Shown: in pieces, positions 1-7,868 of the stretch
Numbering within the stretch: the first letter of the stretch is position 1
Layout: the number at the start of each line of letters is the position of its first letter
DNA from: an uncultured Muribaculaceae bacterium
GTDB lineage: Bacteria > Bacteroidota > Bacteroidia > Bacteroidales > Muribaculaceae
DNA length: 64,000 bases
Direction: 5' to 3'
Assembly (NCBI GenBank): GCA_910584125.1
Contig: CAJTXU010000004.1
Coordinates: 1 to 64,000, forward strand
Position numbers and translations under genes: made by a program
The notes under the pieces: generated by a model
Told to the model about the DNA's origin: nothing
Database searches by the model: none
What the model saw: only the letters and a program-made list of their open reading frames with translations

Positions 1-73
1 TTTGTATGCCTTAAAAAGTTTTGATGTTGTAAAAAATTAAGATGCGTCAGCCGTGTATATCCTTTTTCTTACT

Positions 74-105
74 GTTGCCCAATCCGATGAAAATGATTAT
101 CTTTG
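74..105 (+). promoter_or_regulatory. Promoter of the broken KilA-N gene
   Basis: GTTG at 74-77, a 20-bp spacer and TATCTTTG at 98-105 match the Bacteroidota TTTG/TAnnTTTG consensus with one mismatch. It lies 27 bp before the ATG at 133. The promoter looks intact although the gene is not. Confidence 0.5.
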
Positions 106-132
106 CGTATAAAAACAAAGCTGATAAATCCA

Positions 133-402
133 ATGGCCAAGATTGTAGTCAAGGATACCACAATAAGGACAATGTCAAAAAACGGCATTGATTTTTTCTG
201 TATCACCGATATTGCAAGACAGAAAAATTCGGCGGAACCAAAAGATGTAGTAAAGAATTGGATGAGGGTGAAAAATACCCTTGAATATCTTGGTTTATGG
301 GAAAGCCTGAACAATCCCGATTTTAATGGGGTCGAATTCGACCCCATTATGAGATTGACATTCTTGAATCAAGTGGTATTATCTCAATGCCGGCAATTCT
401 GA
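133..402 (+). pseudogene. KilA-N domain protein, truncated
   Basis: The 89-residue reading frame starts MAKIVVKDTTI and carries the N-terminal half of a KilA-N DNA-binding domain (NGIDFFCITDIAR, then NTLEYLGLWESLNNPDFN and VEFD). Bacteroidota KilA-N proteins of this kind are usually 250-300 residues, and their domain continues after VEFD. Here the frame leaves the family after about residue 71, exactly at a 26-bp perfect palindrome, and stops 18 codons later. The first in-frame start of the longer frame, at 103, is a TTG inside the promoter -7 box, so ATG 133 is preferred. KilA-N genes are typical of phages and mobile elements. I read this as a decayed remnant; a short expressed protein cannot be ruled out. 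Confidence 0.7.
324..349. repeat. 26-bp perfect palindrome at a gene-fragment junction
   Basis: Positions 324-349 equal their own reverse complement; the centre is GAATTC flanked by GGGGTC and GACCCC arms. It lies exactly where the KilA-N similarity ends and another coding-like frame begins, so it may mark the rearrangement that broke the gene. Confidence 0.8.
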
Positions 403-473
403 AAGGCGAAGAAGTCGGTAAAGAGCACTTTGGTGACATCTGTTTCATTGTCTTGGATTCCGTTGCTGAGTGA
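345..473 (+). pseudogene. Unidentified C-terminal gene remnant
   Basis: A second frame, 42 codons from 345 to the TGA at 471-473, reads like real protein (HYEIDILESSGIISMPAILK, then GEEVGKEHFGDICFIVLD). It has no start codon of its own that makes sense. It begins where the KilA-N fragment loses similarity. I do not recognise the family. It could be the tail of a neighbouring gene joined to the KilA-N fragment by a deletion, or the result of a frameshift. Confidence 0.4.
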
Positions 474-635
474 ATTTCAAGTAAGCCAGAGGCAGCTGCC
501 ACTTTGAACTTTCAGAGCATCAGCGGAAAAAGGAAAGACGGTCATTGAGTTTCCTTTCTTGGGCAGGAATGTGTCGGGGTATGGTGATAGAGTTTTAAGA
601 GTCGATTGTTGGTCTGATAGATCTTGGTCTATTTA
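474..635. other. Intergenic stretch, nothing clear
   Basis: Low-GC sequence between the remnants and the end of recN. A short imperfect inverted repeat (CTGATA ... TATCAG, about 618-640) overlaps the recN stop region and might serve as a weak terminator for recN; no T-tract is visible. Confidence 0.3.
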
Positions 636-2330
636 TCAGGCTTTTAGCAGTGCCCGGGCGGCCGAGAGGGCGGCCTCGGAAACTTCGCTGCCTGATATCA
701 TGGCGGCGAGTTCGCGGATGCGGTCGTCGACCGTCAGCTGACGCACGTGCGTCACCGTCCGCGTGTCGGCATCGGTCTTGTAGACCTTGAAATGCGCGTC
801 GCCTTTGGCCGCGACCTGCGGCAGATGCGTGATGACGATCACCTGCATGTCGTGCGACACGGCGTGCATCATATCGCCCATCTTGTCGGCTATCTCTCCC
901 GAGACACCGGTGTCAACTTCGTCGAAGATGATTGTCGGCAGATTGATATGCCCGGCGAGAATGGATTTCAGGCTCAGCATCATCCTCGAGATCTCGCCTC
1001 CCGACGCTATGTCGCCTATCGGCTTGGGCGTGCCGTTCTTGTTGAACGAGCACAGGAACTCCACCTCGTCCTGTCCCGAGGCCGAGAGCTTGCGGGGGCC
1101 GACCTCTGCCGTGAATTTGATATTGGCCAGCCCCAGGGGACGCGCCGTCTCGCAGAGCAGGCGCGAGAACTCGGCCGCGCATCTGACGCGGGTCTCCGTC
1201 AGTTCGTCGGCTTTCAGTTTCAGCTCATGCGCCACGCGCCTCGCCTCGCTCTCCATCTCCGGGAGCTCGCTGTCGCCGAGAGTGACGTCGGCCACCTGAC
1301 GGCGCACATCCTCATGGAGAGCGACGAGGTCGTCGGCCTCACGGACCCGGAATCGCTTCACGGTCTCGTAATAAAGGTTCATCCGGGCCGACAGTTTGGC
1401 GAGAGCCGCCGGGTCTGTATCGACCGACGAGTTGAGGTCATCGACAGTCTCGTAGATGTCCTTCGCCTCGATGATCAGGGCGCGGAGTCTTTCCACTATG
1501 CCCGAGACACCGTCAGCGTCCTCGCTTTTCATGCCGAGCAGACGGAAATCGATCTTGTCGGCGGCCGAGACCGCCTCGCCGAGCAACGACTGGACGCCAC
1601 GGTCGGAATCGCCGAGTATCGACGCCAGCGCATACAGGCGCTCCTTGATCTCGTCGGCGTCGGAGAGCACCTCGAAGCGGCGCTCGATCTCCTTCAGTTC
1701 GCCGCGCTTGGGGGCGAGGCGGTCGAGCTGTTCGAGCTGGAAGCGCAGGAACTCGATGTTCTTGGCCGTGGCGGCCATGCGCTCACGGCGAGCCTTTATG
1801 GCCCGTCTCAGCTCCACGTACTCGTTGAACACCATGCGGTAATCGGCAAGCAGTTCGGAGTTTCCGGCCAGCGAGTCGATGATGCGCAGACGCTCGGCCG
1901 GGTCGTTGATCTTGGCGTTGGCATGCTGCGAATGGATGTCGATCAGCCGGGGCACGATGGCCGAGAGCGTCTGCAGCGTCACGGGCGAGTCGTTGACGTA
2001 GACCTTCGAACGCCCGGAGGCGGTCAGCTCGCGGCGCACCGTCAGTTCGGGACGCCCGTCGGCATCCTCGATCCAGTCGATGCCGCGCTCGTCGAATATC
2101 TGACGGAGCTCCGGGTCGATGTCGGTGAAGAGAGCCGTGACCACCGACTTGTCGCCGCCGTCGGAAATGACCCGCGTGTCGGCGCGTCCACCCATCACGA
2201 GGCCGAGCGCGCCGAGCATGATCGATTTGCCGGCCCCGGTCTCGCCGGTGATTATGGTCAGACCCGGGCCGAACTCGAGCTCCAGGTTCTCTATCAGCGC
2301 ATAGTTGCGTATCGTCAGATTCTTAAGCAT
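636..2330 (-). CDS. recN: DNA repair protein RecN
   Basis: SMC-like ATPase that gathers DNA at double-strand breaks during recombinational repair. The 564-residue length is normal for RecN. Walker A is GETGAGKS at residues 29-36. A long coiled-coil-rich middle follows. Near the C-terminus are the ABC-type signature ASGGEISRMMLSLKS and the Walker B/D-loop LPTIIFDEVDTGVSGEIA. The start ATG follows the DUF4835 stop by 19 bp, so it is probably the last gene of the dnaN operon. This order (DUF4835 before recN, coaBC upstream) is familiar in Bacteroidota. No sign of damage. Confidence 0.97.
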   Translation of the reverse strand: MLKNLTIRNYALIENLELEFGPGLTIITGETGAGKSIMLGALGLVMGGRADTRVISDGGDKSVVTALFTDIDPELRQIFDERGIDWIEDADGRPELTVRRELTASGRSKVYVNDSPVTLQTLSAIVPRLIDIHSQHANAKINDPAERLRIIDSLAGNSELLADYRMVFNEYVELRRAIKARRERMAATAKNIEFLRFQLEQLDRLAPKRGELKEIERRFEVLSDADEIKERLYALASILGDSDRGVQSLLGEAVSAADKIDFRLLGMKSEDADGVSGIVERLRALIIEAKDIYETVDDLNSSVDTDPAALAKLSARMNLYYETVKRFRVREADDLVALHEDVRRQVADVTLGDSELPEMESEARRVAHELKLKADELTETRVRCAAEFSRLLCETARPLGLANIKFTAEVGPRKLSASGQDEVEFLCSFNKNGTPKPIGDIASGGEISRMMLSLKSILAGHINLPTIIFDEVDTGVSGEIADKMGDMMHAVSHDMQVIVITHLPQVAAKGDAHFKVYKTDADTRTVTHVRQLTVDDRIRELAAMISGSEVSEAALSAARALLKA

Positions 2331-2349
2331 GGCTCCTTGGTGTTATGTC

Positions 2350-3261
2350 TCAGTTCTGCTCTGGATTCTTTATCTTGTTGAGGCGCTGCGACTCGGTGGG
2401 ATATATCGGCTGAAGCAGGTCGTAGACGCCCGTGCGCTCCGACTCTGGAGCCTTGGAATATACGTTGACGAGCTCGTCGAGCTTCGAGTCGCGGAATATC
2501 GACAGCGCCACCGACATGGGCGCGTTGTCGTAGACGGTCTTCAGCGCGCCGAGCGACTCGGTGATCACGCCGCGCCCCTTGTCGGGACTGGTCACCATCT
2601 CGTCGAGACCCTTGCGGTGATAATTGTAGAGCAGGTCGCGCATCACCGACGTGTTGCCGTCGGTGTAGCTGTTGAGCACGGCAGCGCGGTTTTTCGTGTC
2701 CTCGAACGTACGCCATCCGATCTCGCCGCTCGACTGCTGCAGCTGCACTATGCTCTGGGCCCGCTCGTAGAATCTCTCCCCTCCCCGTGGCGAGAACGAG
2801 TCGAAATCGAGCGCCAGGAACAAGTTGGCGTAGAAGTCGAGAATGGCCGTGAGGTTGTTCTCGGGCTGCTGTTCGTTATAGGTCAGCGGGTCGCCCTCGC
2901 GGTAGTCGAACTCGACTCGCGTGTCCTTGAAGTTGAAGAGCGTCGTCGTATAGGTGGAGTTGTAGACCGGGCGAATCAGCTGCAGCTGGAGGTCGCCCTT
3001 GATGCGGTCGTTCTCATACTCTCCCACCGTGAGGTAGACGTTGCATTCTATCCTCTCGTTGGGAGAGAAAGTGGCGTCGGAAAACTTCGTCTCGTTCATA
3101 TACGAGTTCATCTGCTCCTTGAGGGTCTCGAACACGTTGCGGTTCGTGCCCTCGATCTGCTGGGAGTTGACCTCCACGTTCGCCCGGAACTCCTGGGCGC
3201 CGGCGGCCGAGCCTCCGGCGGCGACAAGCGCCGCCACGGCGGCCGTTTTCAAAAAATCCAT
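2350..3261 (-). CDS. DUF4835 family secreted protein (PorD-like)
   Basis: About 303 residues with an N-terminal signal peptide (MDFLKTAAVAALVAAGG, then AQE). Family hallmark: the segment LFLALDFDSFSPRGG followed by RAQSIVQLQQSSGEIGW. The family is widespread in Bacteroidota, and members have been linked to the type IX secretion protein PorD; that role is inferred here, since no other T9SS gene is in the window. I place the start at 3261 because an AGGGAAAGG stretch lies 6 bp ahead; ATG 3267 (MKMDF) is two codons upstream and equally exportable, and a longer frame to 3285 is unlikely. It sits between coaBC and recN on the same strand. Confidence 0.85.
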   Translation of the reverse strand: MDFLKTAAVAALVAAGGSAAGAQEFRANVEVNSQQIEGTNRNVFETLKEQMNSYMNETKFSDATFSPNERIECNVYLTVGEYENDRIKGDLQLQLIRPVYNSTYTTTLFNFKDTRVEFDYREGDPLTYNEQQPENNLTAILDFYANLFLALDFDSFSPRGGERFYERAQSIVQLQQSSGEIGWRTFEDTKNRAAVLNSYTDGNTSVMRDLLYNYHRKGLDEMVTSPDKGRGVITESLGALKTVYDNAPMSVALSIFRDSKLDELVNVYSKAPESERTGVYDLLQPIYPTESQRLNKIKNPEQN

Positions 3262-3304
3262 TTTCATCCTTTCCCTGAATTGCATTGTAAGTTATGAATG
3301 CCGG

Positions 3305-4516
3305 TCACGGTTGGCCATATCCGGCCATGCGCTCCACGGCGTCGATTATGTCGGCCGCCACGTCGCGCTTGCTCTTGAGCGGGAACGCCGCCTCGCCGTC
3401 GCGGGTCACGAGCGTCACCCGGTTGGTGTCGGTGCGAAACCCGGCCCCCTTGTCCTTAAGGCTGTTGAGCACCACCATGTCGAGGTTCTTACGTTCGAGT
3501 TTCGACACGGCCTGGTCGAGCCCGCTGTCGGTCTCGAGCGCGAAACCGACGAACACCTGCCCCGGCCTTTTGCGCCGGCCGCAGTCGGCGGCGATGTCGG
3601 GATTGCGCACCAGTTCGACGGTCATCTCCTCTGCCCCTTCGCGCTTCAGCTTCGACTCGGCCACACAGGCCGGACGATAGTCGGCGACGGCGGCGGCGAA
3701 TATGGCCACATCGGCGTCGGAGCATTCCCGAAGTGCAACATCATGCATTTCCACAGCCGATTCCACGTCGATGCGACGGATTCGCGGCGATGCGGCGGAG
3801 AGCGAGACCGGTCCGGCGACGAGAGCGACGTCGGCCCCGCGGGCGGCGCATTCCTCGGCGATGGCGAAACCCATCTTGCCGCTGGAGAAGTTTCCGATGA
3901 ACCGCACGGGGTCTATGCGCTCGTAGGTCGGCCCGGCGGTGATGACCACCTTGCGGCCCTCAAGGCTCGCCGAGCGGCGGAAGAAGCTCTCCACGCGCTC
4001 CACTATCTTCTCCGGCTCCTCCATCCTGCCCTTGCCGACGAGATGCGAGGCGAGCTCGCCCGAGGCGGGCTCGATGATCTCCACGCCGTCGGCCCGCAGA
4101 GTCTCGATGTTGCGCCGGGTCGACGGGTGGGCCCACATGTCGAGGTCCATAGCCGGAGCCACCATCACGTGCTCCTTGGCCGAGAGATAGGTCGTGACGA
4201 GCATGTTGTCGGCCACACCCGAGACCATCTTGCCGATGGTCGAGGCCGTGGCCGGCGCTATCACCATGAGGTCGGCCCAGAGGCCGAGGTCGACGTGGCT
4301 GTGCCACTCGCCCGAGTTGGCCGTGAAGAACTCGCTCACCACAGGCTTGCCGCTGAGCGCCGAGAGTGTCACCGGCGTGATGAACTCCTTGCCGGCGGGG
4401 GTGATGACCACCTGCACCTCGGCTCCGCGCTTGACGAGAAGCCGCAGCAGATGGGCCGACTTGTAGGCGGCGATGCCGCCGCTGATGCCCAGCACTATGT
4501 GTTTACCTTTCAGCAT
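3305..4516 (-). CDS. coaBC: Bifunctional CoaBC: phosphopantothenoylcysteine decarboxylase / phosphopantothenate-cysteine ligase
   Basis: Carries out two successive steps of coenzyme A synthesis, condensing phosphopantothenate with cysteine and decarboxylating the product using FMN. The N-terminal flavoprotein half has ISGGIAAYKS (11-20), the catalytic-type His74 in WHSHVDLGLWADL, and APATASTIGKMVSGVADNML. The C-terminal ligase half starts near residue 186 (KVVITAGPTYERIDPVRFIG) and includes FSSGKMG and AAAVADYRP. Length 403 is normal. In the loop before GKGRM, where E. coli has the reactive Cys158, this protein has ASHLV with Ser157; I recall Bacteroidota members varying here, but I could not check. 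Its start overlaps the exonuclease stop by 7 bp, implying coupled translation. Confidence 0.96.
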   Translation of the reverse strand: MLKGKHIVLGISGGIAAYKSAHLLRLLVKRGAEVQVVITPAGKEFITPVTLSALSGKPVVSEFFTANSGEWHSHVDLGLWADLMVIAPATASTIGKMVSGVADNMLVTTYLSAKEHVMVAPAMDLDMWAHPSTRRNIETLRADGVEIIEPASGELASHLVGKGRMEEPEKIVERVESFFRRSASLEGRKVVITAGPTYERIDPVRFIGNFSSGKMGFAIAEECAARGADVALVAGPVSLSAASPRIRRIDVESAVEMHDVALRECSDADVAIFAAAVADYRPACVAESKLKREGAEEMTVELVRNPDIAADCGRRKRPGQVFVGFALETDSGLDQAVSKLERKNLDMVVLNSLKDKGAGFRTDTNRVTLVTRDGEAAFPLKSKRDVAADIIDAVERMAGYGQP

Positions 4517-5298
4517 GTCGGTTTCGGGGCTTTCGGGGGATACACGCGGTAATAAATCGTGGTCAGCACGTCCTTGGTGTTCTTAGGGAAATCGGCCTGC
4601 ATCACCCAGGCGTAGAACGAGCGCTCCTTGCGGAAGACGTCCTCGACGCTGCGGCCCTTGTGTTTGCCGAAGTTGAAGACCGGCACGTCGTTGTCGTCGA
4701 GCACGACGCGGGCGGCGAGGTCAAGCGCGCGGCCCGAACGCGAGAACTCCGCGAGGCTCGCCATGTCGTTCTCAAGCTCCGGATAGCGGTCGAGCTGGCT
4801 CTGCAGCACCTCGTATGTGGCCCGTGTGTCGGCCAGGGCCGAGTGGGCGTTCTCAAGCTCCTTGCCGCAGTAGAAGCGGTAGGCGGCCACGAGCGTGCGC
4901 TGCTCCATCTTGTGGAAGATGTTCTGCACGTCGACGAAGTTGCGGCCCGACACCTGGAAATTGATTCCGGCGCGCCCGAACTCCTCGATCAGCAGGGGGA
5001 CGTCGAACTTGTTGCTGTTGTAGCCGGCGATATCGGCGTCGGCGAACACCTGATAGAGGCCCGAGGCCACGTCGGCGAATCGCGGCGCGTCGGCCACCAT
5101 CTCGTCGGTGATGTGGTGCACGGCCGTGCTGGCCGGCGGTATGGGCATCCCCGGATTGATGCGCATCGAATGCGTATACTCCTGTCCGTCGGGCATGACC
5201 TTGATATAGCTCAGTTCCACGATGCGGTCGTGGGTGATGCTCGTGCCCGTCGTCTCGAGGTCGAAGAACACTATGGGACGTTTCAGATTCAGCTTCAT
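4510..5298 (-). CDS. DnaQ-type 3'-5' exonuclease (DEDDh)
   Basis: 262 residues. Exo I motif FFDLETTGTS (Asp13, Glu15), Exo II DADIAGYNSNKFDVPLL, and Exo III with His in ENAHSALADTRATYEVL fit a DEDDh exonuclease of the polymerase III epsilon type. After about residue 205 there is a second small domain, VFNFGKHKGRSVEDV then YAWVMQADFP, often found at the end of bacteroidal members. It overlaps dnaN by 4 bp (ATGA) and coaBC by 7 bp, so it is made from the dnaN transcript. A proofreading or DNA-repair role fits that context; which polymerase it serves is not shown. Confidence 0.92.
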   Translation of the reverse strand: MKLNLKRPIVFFDLETTGTSITHDRIVELSYIKVMPDGQEYTHSMRINPGMPIPPASTAVHHITDEMVADAPRFADVASGLYQVFADADIAGYNSNKFDVPLLIEEFGRAGINFQVSGRNFVDVQNIFHKMEQRTLVAAYRFYCGKELENAHSALADTRATYEVLQSQLDRYPELENDMASLAEFSRSGRALDLAARVVLDDNDVPVFNFGKHKGRSVEDVFRKERSFYAWVMQADFPKNTKDVLTTIYYRVYPPKAPKPTC

Positions 5299-6416
5299 AA
5301 CACTTGCATCGGCATTTGGATCGTGACGAGCGTTTCGTTCTCCTTGGGCTCATAGCCCGTATATATGCCCGGACGCGCGGGGTCGGAAAGCTGGAGCATC
5401 ACGGTCTCGTCGGTCATGTTCGAGAGGATCTCGACCATGAAGACGCCGTTGAATCCGACCACCATGCTGTTGCCCGAGTATTCGCACGAGAGGCGCTCCT
5501 CGGCCGACGTGCCGTAGTCGAGGTCCTGGGCCGACAGCGTGACTCCGTCGTCCTGCAGGTTGAGCACCACGAGGTTGGACGACTTGGGGGCGAACAGGTT
5601 GACGCGGCGCAGGGCGTTGATCAGCGAGGCGCGGTCGGCCACGAGCGAGAAGGGATTGTTGTCGGGGATCACACGGTTGTAGTTGGGGTAGTTGCCGTTG
5701 ATGAAGACCGAGTAGAGCAGGAAGTCGCCGAACTCGAAGAGGCCGCCCTTGGCGTTGAACGTGATGCGGACGTCGGCGTCGTCTTTCGAGATCAGGCCGC
5801 GCATTATGGCCGCCGTCTTGGCGGGCAGGATGAACGACGCCTCCATCTCGGGGGCCTTGGTGGAGTTGACATACTTCACGAGCTTGTGGGTGTCGGAGCT
5901 GACGAACGTCACGTCGCCCTCGTGGATGTCGAAGTAGATGCCGGTCATGACGGGGCGGGCCGTGTCGGTGCTGACGGCAAACCAGGTGTTGTTGATGCCC
6001 TGGAGCACCATCGGCGCCGGGAGCGACAGCACGCGGCACTCGTCGTTGAGCTGACGCGGCTCGGGATAGTCGGAGGCGTCGACACCCATGAACTTGAAGT
6101 GGCCGTTGAGGAAGCGGAGGTCGATCTCGAGCGTCTCGTCGTTGATGTCGAACGTCAGAGGCTGGTTGTCTATCTCCTTGGTGATCTCGAGCAGACGCTT
6201 GGCGGGCACGGCTATCGAGCCGGGGTTCTCCACATCCATCACGGGGGTGAAGGCCGTGAGCGTGTTCTCGGAGTCCGACCCGGTGATGCTGAGACGGTCG
6301 CCTTCGATCGAGAGCAGGAAGTTGTCGAGGATCCTGATTGTATTTTTGGCATTGATGACCTTGCTGACAGCCTGGAGCGACTGCTGGAAAGCCTTGCCTT
6401 CGACGTTGAATTTCAT
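5295..6416 (-). CDS. dnaN: DNA polymerase III subunit beta (sliding clamp)
   Basis: 373 residues, starting MKFNVEGKAFQQSLQAVSKV, the expected clamp start. Three repeated clamp domains follow, ending near QMPMQVL. The frame stays open upstream to 6518, but the promoter at 6496-6527 lies inside that extension, so ATG 6416 is the real start. First gene of the dnaN-exonuclease-coaBC-DUF4835-recN operon. The clamp forms a ring around DNA and tethers replication and repair enzymes. dnaN is not next to dnaA here. Confidence 0.97.
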   Translation of the reverse strand: MKFNVEGKAFQQSLQAVSKVINAKNTIRILDNFLLSIEGDRLSITGSDSENTLTAFTPVMDVENPGSIAVPAKRLLEITKEIDNQPLTFDINDETLEIDLRFLNGHFKFMGVDASDYPEPRQLNDECRVLSLPAPMVLQGINNTWFAVSTDTARPVMTGIYFDIHEGDVTFVSSDTHKLVKYVNSTKAPEMEASFILPAKTAAIMRGLISKDDADVRITFNAKGGLFEFGDFLLYSVFINGNYPNYNRVIPDNNPFSLVADRASLINALRRVNLFAPKSSNLVVLNLQDDGVTLSAQDLDYGTSAEERLSCEYSGNSMVVGFNGVFMVEILSNMTDETVMLQLSDPARPGIYTGYEPKENETLVTIQMPMQVL

Positions 6417-6495
6417 AGGTGTATCGTATTGTGTTGATGTTCTTACAGATAAAGCGGCAAGCGGAGCAGCGGGCGTCCGCTCTCCCGCCAATCTG

Positions 6496-6527
6496 CAAAT
6501 ATAGCACATTTTCGGCAAAAATGCAAA
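6496..6527 (-). promoter_or_regulatory. dnaN operon promoter
   Basis: Reading the minus strand: TTTG (6524-6527), 20 bp, TATATTTG (6496-6503), an exact match to the Bacteroidota consensus. It places the transcript start about 75 bp before the dnaN ATG. Confidence 0.8.
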
Positions 6528-6564
6528 TAAAAAACGTCGGCCGCGGGGGAATCCGCGACCGGCG
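6526..6564 (-). terminator. Intrinsic terminator after rplI
   Basis: 12-bp GC-rich stem with one mismatch (6535-6546 pairing with 6553-6564), followed on the minus strand by a run of T. It ends the rpsF-rpsR-rplI transcript just before the dnaN promoter. Confidence 0.8.
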
Positions 6565-6601
6565 TGCCATGCTCATGTAGAAATTTTCAGTGTGGGTCGA
6601 A

Positions 6602-7051
6602 TCAGTCTTCGGCCTCGGCGATGACGTCGAACTCAACGTCGGCCGACACGTCGCGCAGGAAGCGGACGATGGCTGTGTAGTGGCCGAGGGCCTTGACGGT
6701 CTCGAGCTCGATAATCTTGCGGTCGATGTTGTGACCGAGCTTGGCGAGCTCGTCGGCGATGTGGCCGGCGTTTACCGAGCCGTAGATGTTGCCGTTGGCG
6801 GCAGCCTTGGCCGTGATGGTGAGAGCCACGCCCTCGAGAGCGGCTGCGGCGGCCTCGGCGTCCTCGTGGATCTTGGCGATCTTGTGGGCGCGCTGTTTCT
6901 GGTCTTCGGCGAGGCGCTTGAGGGCCGCGTCGGATGCGATGATGGCCAGACCCTGGGGAATCAGGTAGTTGCGGCCGTAACCGCTCTTTACCTCGACCAC
7001 ATCATCCTTATAACCCAAGCTGGGGATATTTTCCTTGAGAATTACTTTCAT
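6602..7051 (-). CDS. rplI: 50S ribosomal protein bL9
   Basis: 149 residues. N-terminal signature MKVILKENIPSLGYKDDVVE and VKSGYGRNYLIPQGLA; a connecting helix rich in Ala and Glu leads to the C-terminal rRNA-binding domain. Third gene of the classic rpsF-rpsR-rplI operon, 22 bp after rpsR, followed by a strong terminator. Confidence 0.98.
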   Translation of the reverse strand: MKVILKENIPSLGYKDDVVEVKSGYGRNYLIPQGLAIIASDAALKRLAEDQKQRAHKIAKIHEDAEAAAAALEGVALTITAKAAANGNIYGSVNAGHIADELAKLGHNIDRKIIELETVKALGHYTAIVRFLRDVSADVEFDVIAEAED

Positions 7052-7073
7052 TGTCGATACGATTTAAGAATGA

Positions 7074-7340
7074 TTACTTCATGAGGTCTGTCACGTAGGG
7101 CAGCAGCGCGAGGTGACGCGCACGCTTCACGGCCTGGGCAACGCGACGCTGGAACTTCAGCGAGGTGCCGGTGATGCGACGGGGAAGGATCTTGCCCTGC
7201 TCGTTGAGGAACTTCTTGAGGAACTCGGGATCCTTGTAGTCGATGTACTTGATGCCGCTGCGTTTGAAACGGCAGTATTTCTTCTTCTTCGTATCTACGG
7301 TGAGAGGTGTGAGATAGCGGATTTCGTTGTTGGCTGCCAT
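7074..7340 (-). CDS. rpsR: 30S ribosomal protein bS18
   Basis: 88 residues with the S18 core KKKYCRFKRSGIKYIDYKD and ILPRRITGTSLKFQRRV. A bacteroidal N-terminal addition (MAANNEIRYLTPLTVDT) precedes it. Two bp after rpsF; bS6 and bS18 form a heterodimer on the 30S platform, which matches the pairing of the genes. Confidence 0.98.
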   Translation of the reverse strand: MAANNEIRYLTPLTVDTKKKKYCRFKRSGIKYIDYKDPEFLKKFLNEQGKILPRRITGTSLKFQRRVAQAVKRARHLALLPYVTDLMK

Positions 7341-7342
7341 GA

Positions 7343-7732
7343 TTATGCCTCCTTTGCTTCTGTGGCCTCGGCCTCAGCCTCGGCGGGTTCAACCTGGGGT
7401 TTTTCTGCTCTCAGACGGCGACGCTTCTCGGCGTACTCGGCGGCATATTTGTCGAGACGGAATGTGAGGAAGCGGATCACGCGCTCGTCGCGGCGGAAGG
7501 CCGTCTCAAGACGCTTTACAATCGTGGGCTCTGCCTCGAACTCGAACAGCACGTAAAAGCCGGTCGACTTCTTCTGGATGGGATATGCCAGCTTGCGGAG
7601 GCCCCACAGCTCCTCGTTGACGAGTGTGGCGTCGTTCTGCTTGAGCACATCCTTGAATTTTTCTACCGCTTCCTTCATCTGTTCGTCAGACAAAACGGGA
7701 GTCAAAATGAAAACGGTTTCGTAACGATTCAT
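7343..7732 (-). CDS. rpsF: 30S ribosomal protein bS6
   Basis: 129 residues. S6 fold start MNRYETVFILTPVLSDEQM, then EELWGLRKLAYPIQKKSTGF and VKRLETAFRRDERVIRFLTF. The C-terminal tail is Ala/Glu-rich (EAEAEATEAKEA), as often seen in this phylum. First gene of the operon, with its own consensus promoter and a hairpin in the leader. Confidence 0.98.
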   Translation of the reverse strand: MNRYETVFILTPVLSDEQMKEAVEKFKDVLKQNDATLVNEELWGLRKLAYPIQKKSTGFYVLFEFEAEPTIVKRLETAFRRDERVIRFLTFRLDKYAAEYAEKRRRLRAEKPQVEPAEAEAEATEAKEA

Positions 7733-7768
7733 AATCTGAATGTGTTATGTTTATTTTGTTTATTTTCC

Positions 7769-7811
7769 GCAAAAACGAGGGAGCATCCGCAAGGACGCTT
7801 CCCCGTTTTGC
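7769..7811 (-). promoter_or_regulatory. Long hairpin in the rpsF leader / end of the upstream gene
   Basis: Arms 7769-7788 and 7793-7811 pair over about 19 bp around a 4-base loop (GCAA on the plus strand), with A-rich and T-rich outer ends. It lies downstream of the stop at 7869 and also at the predicted 5' end of the rpsF transcript. It can be a terminator for the upstream secreted-protein gene, a leader structure for rpsF, or both. Confidence 0.6.
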
Positions 7812-7815
7812 GCTG

Positions 7816-7847
7816 CAAAGTTAACGATTTATTTCGTCATATGCAAA
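7816..7847 (-). promoter_or_regulatory. rpsF-rpsR-rplI promoter
   Basis: Minus strand: TTTG (7844-7847), 20 bp, TAACTTTG (7816-7823). Exact consensus. Predicted transcription start is near 7809, inside the outer arm of the hairpin. Confidence 0.8.
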
Positions 7848-7868
7848 TTTCCAGCGATTTATTCGCCA

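Noticed and set aside
747..2381. Long plus-strand ORF opposite recN
   Set aside because: It is the mirror of a high-GC coding gene; composition is Arg/His/Val-rich with no domain, while the minus strand encodes an intact RecN.
5295..6518. dnaN start at 6518
   Set aside because: The extra 34 residues contain the promoter and are unlike the clamp N-terminus; ATG 6416 gives the conserved start.
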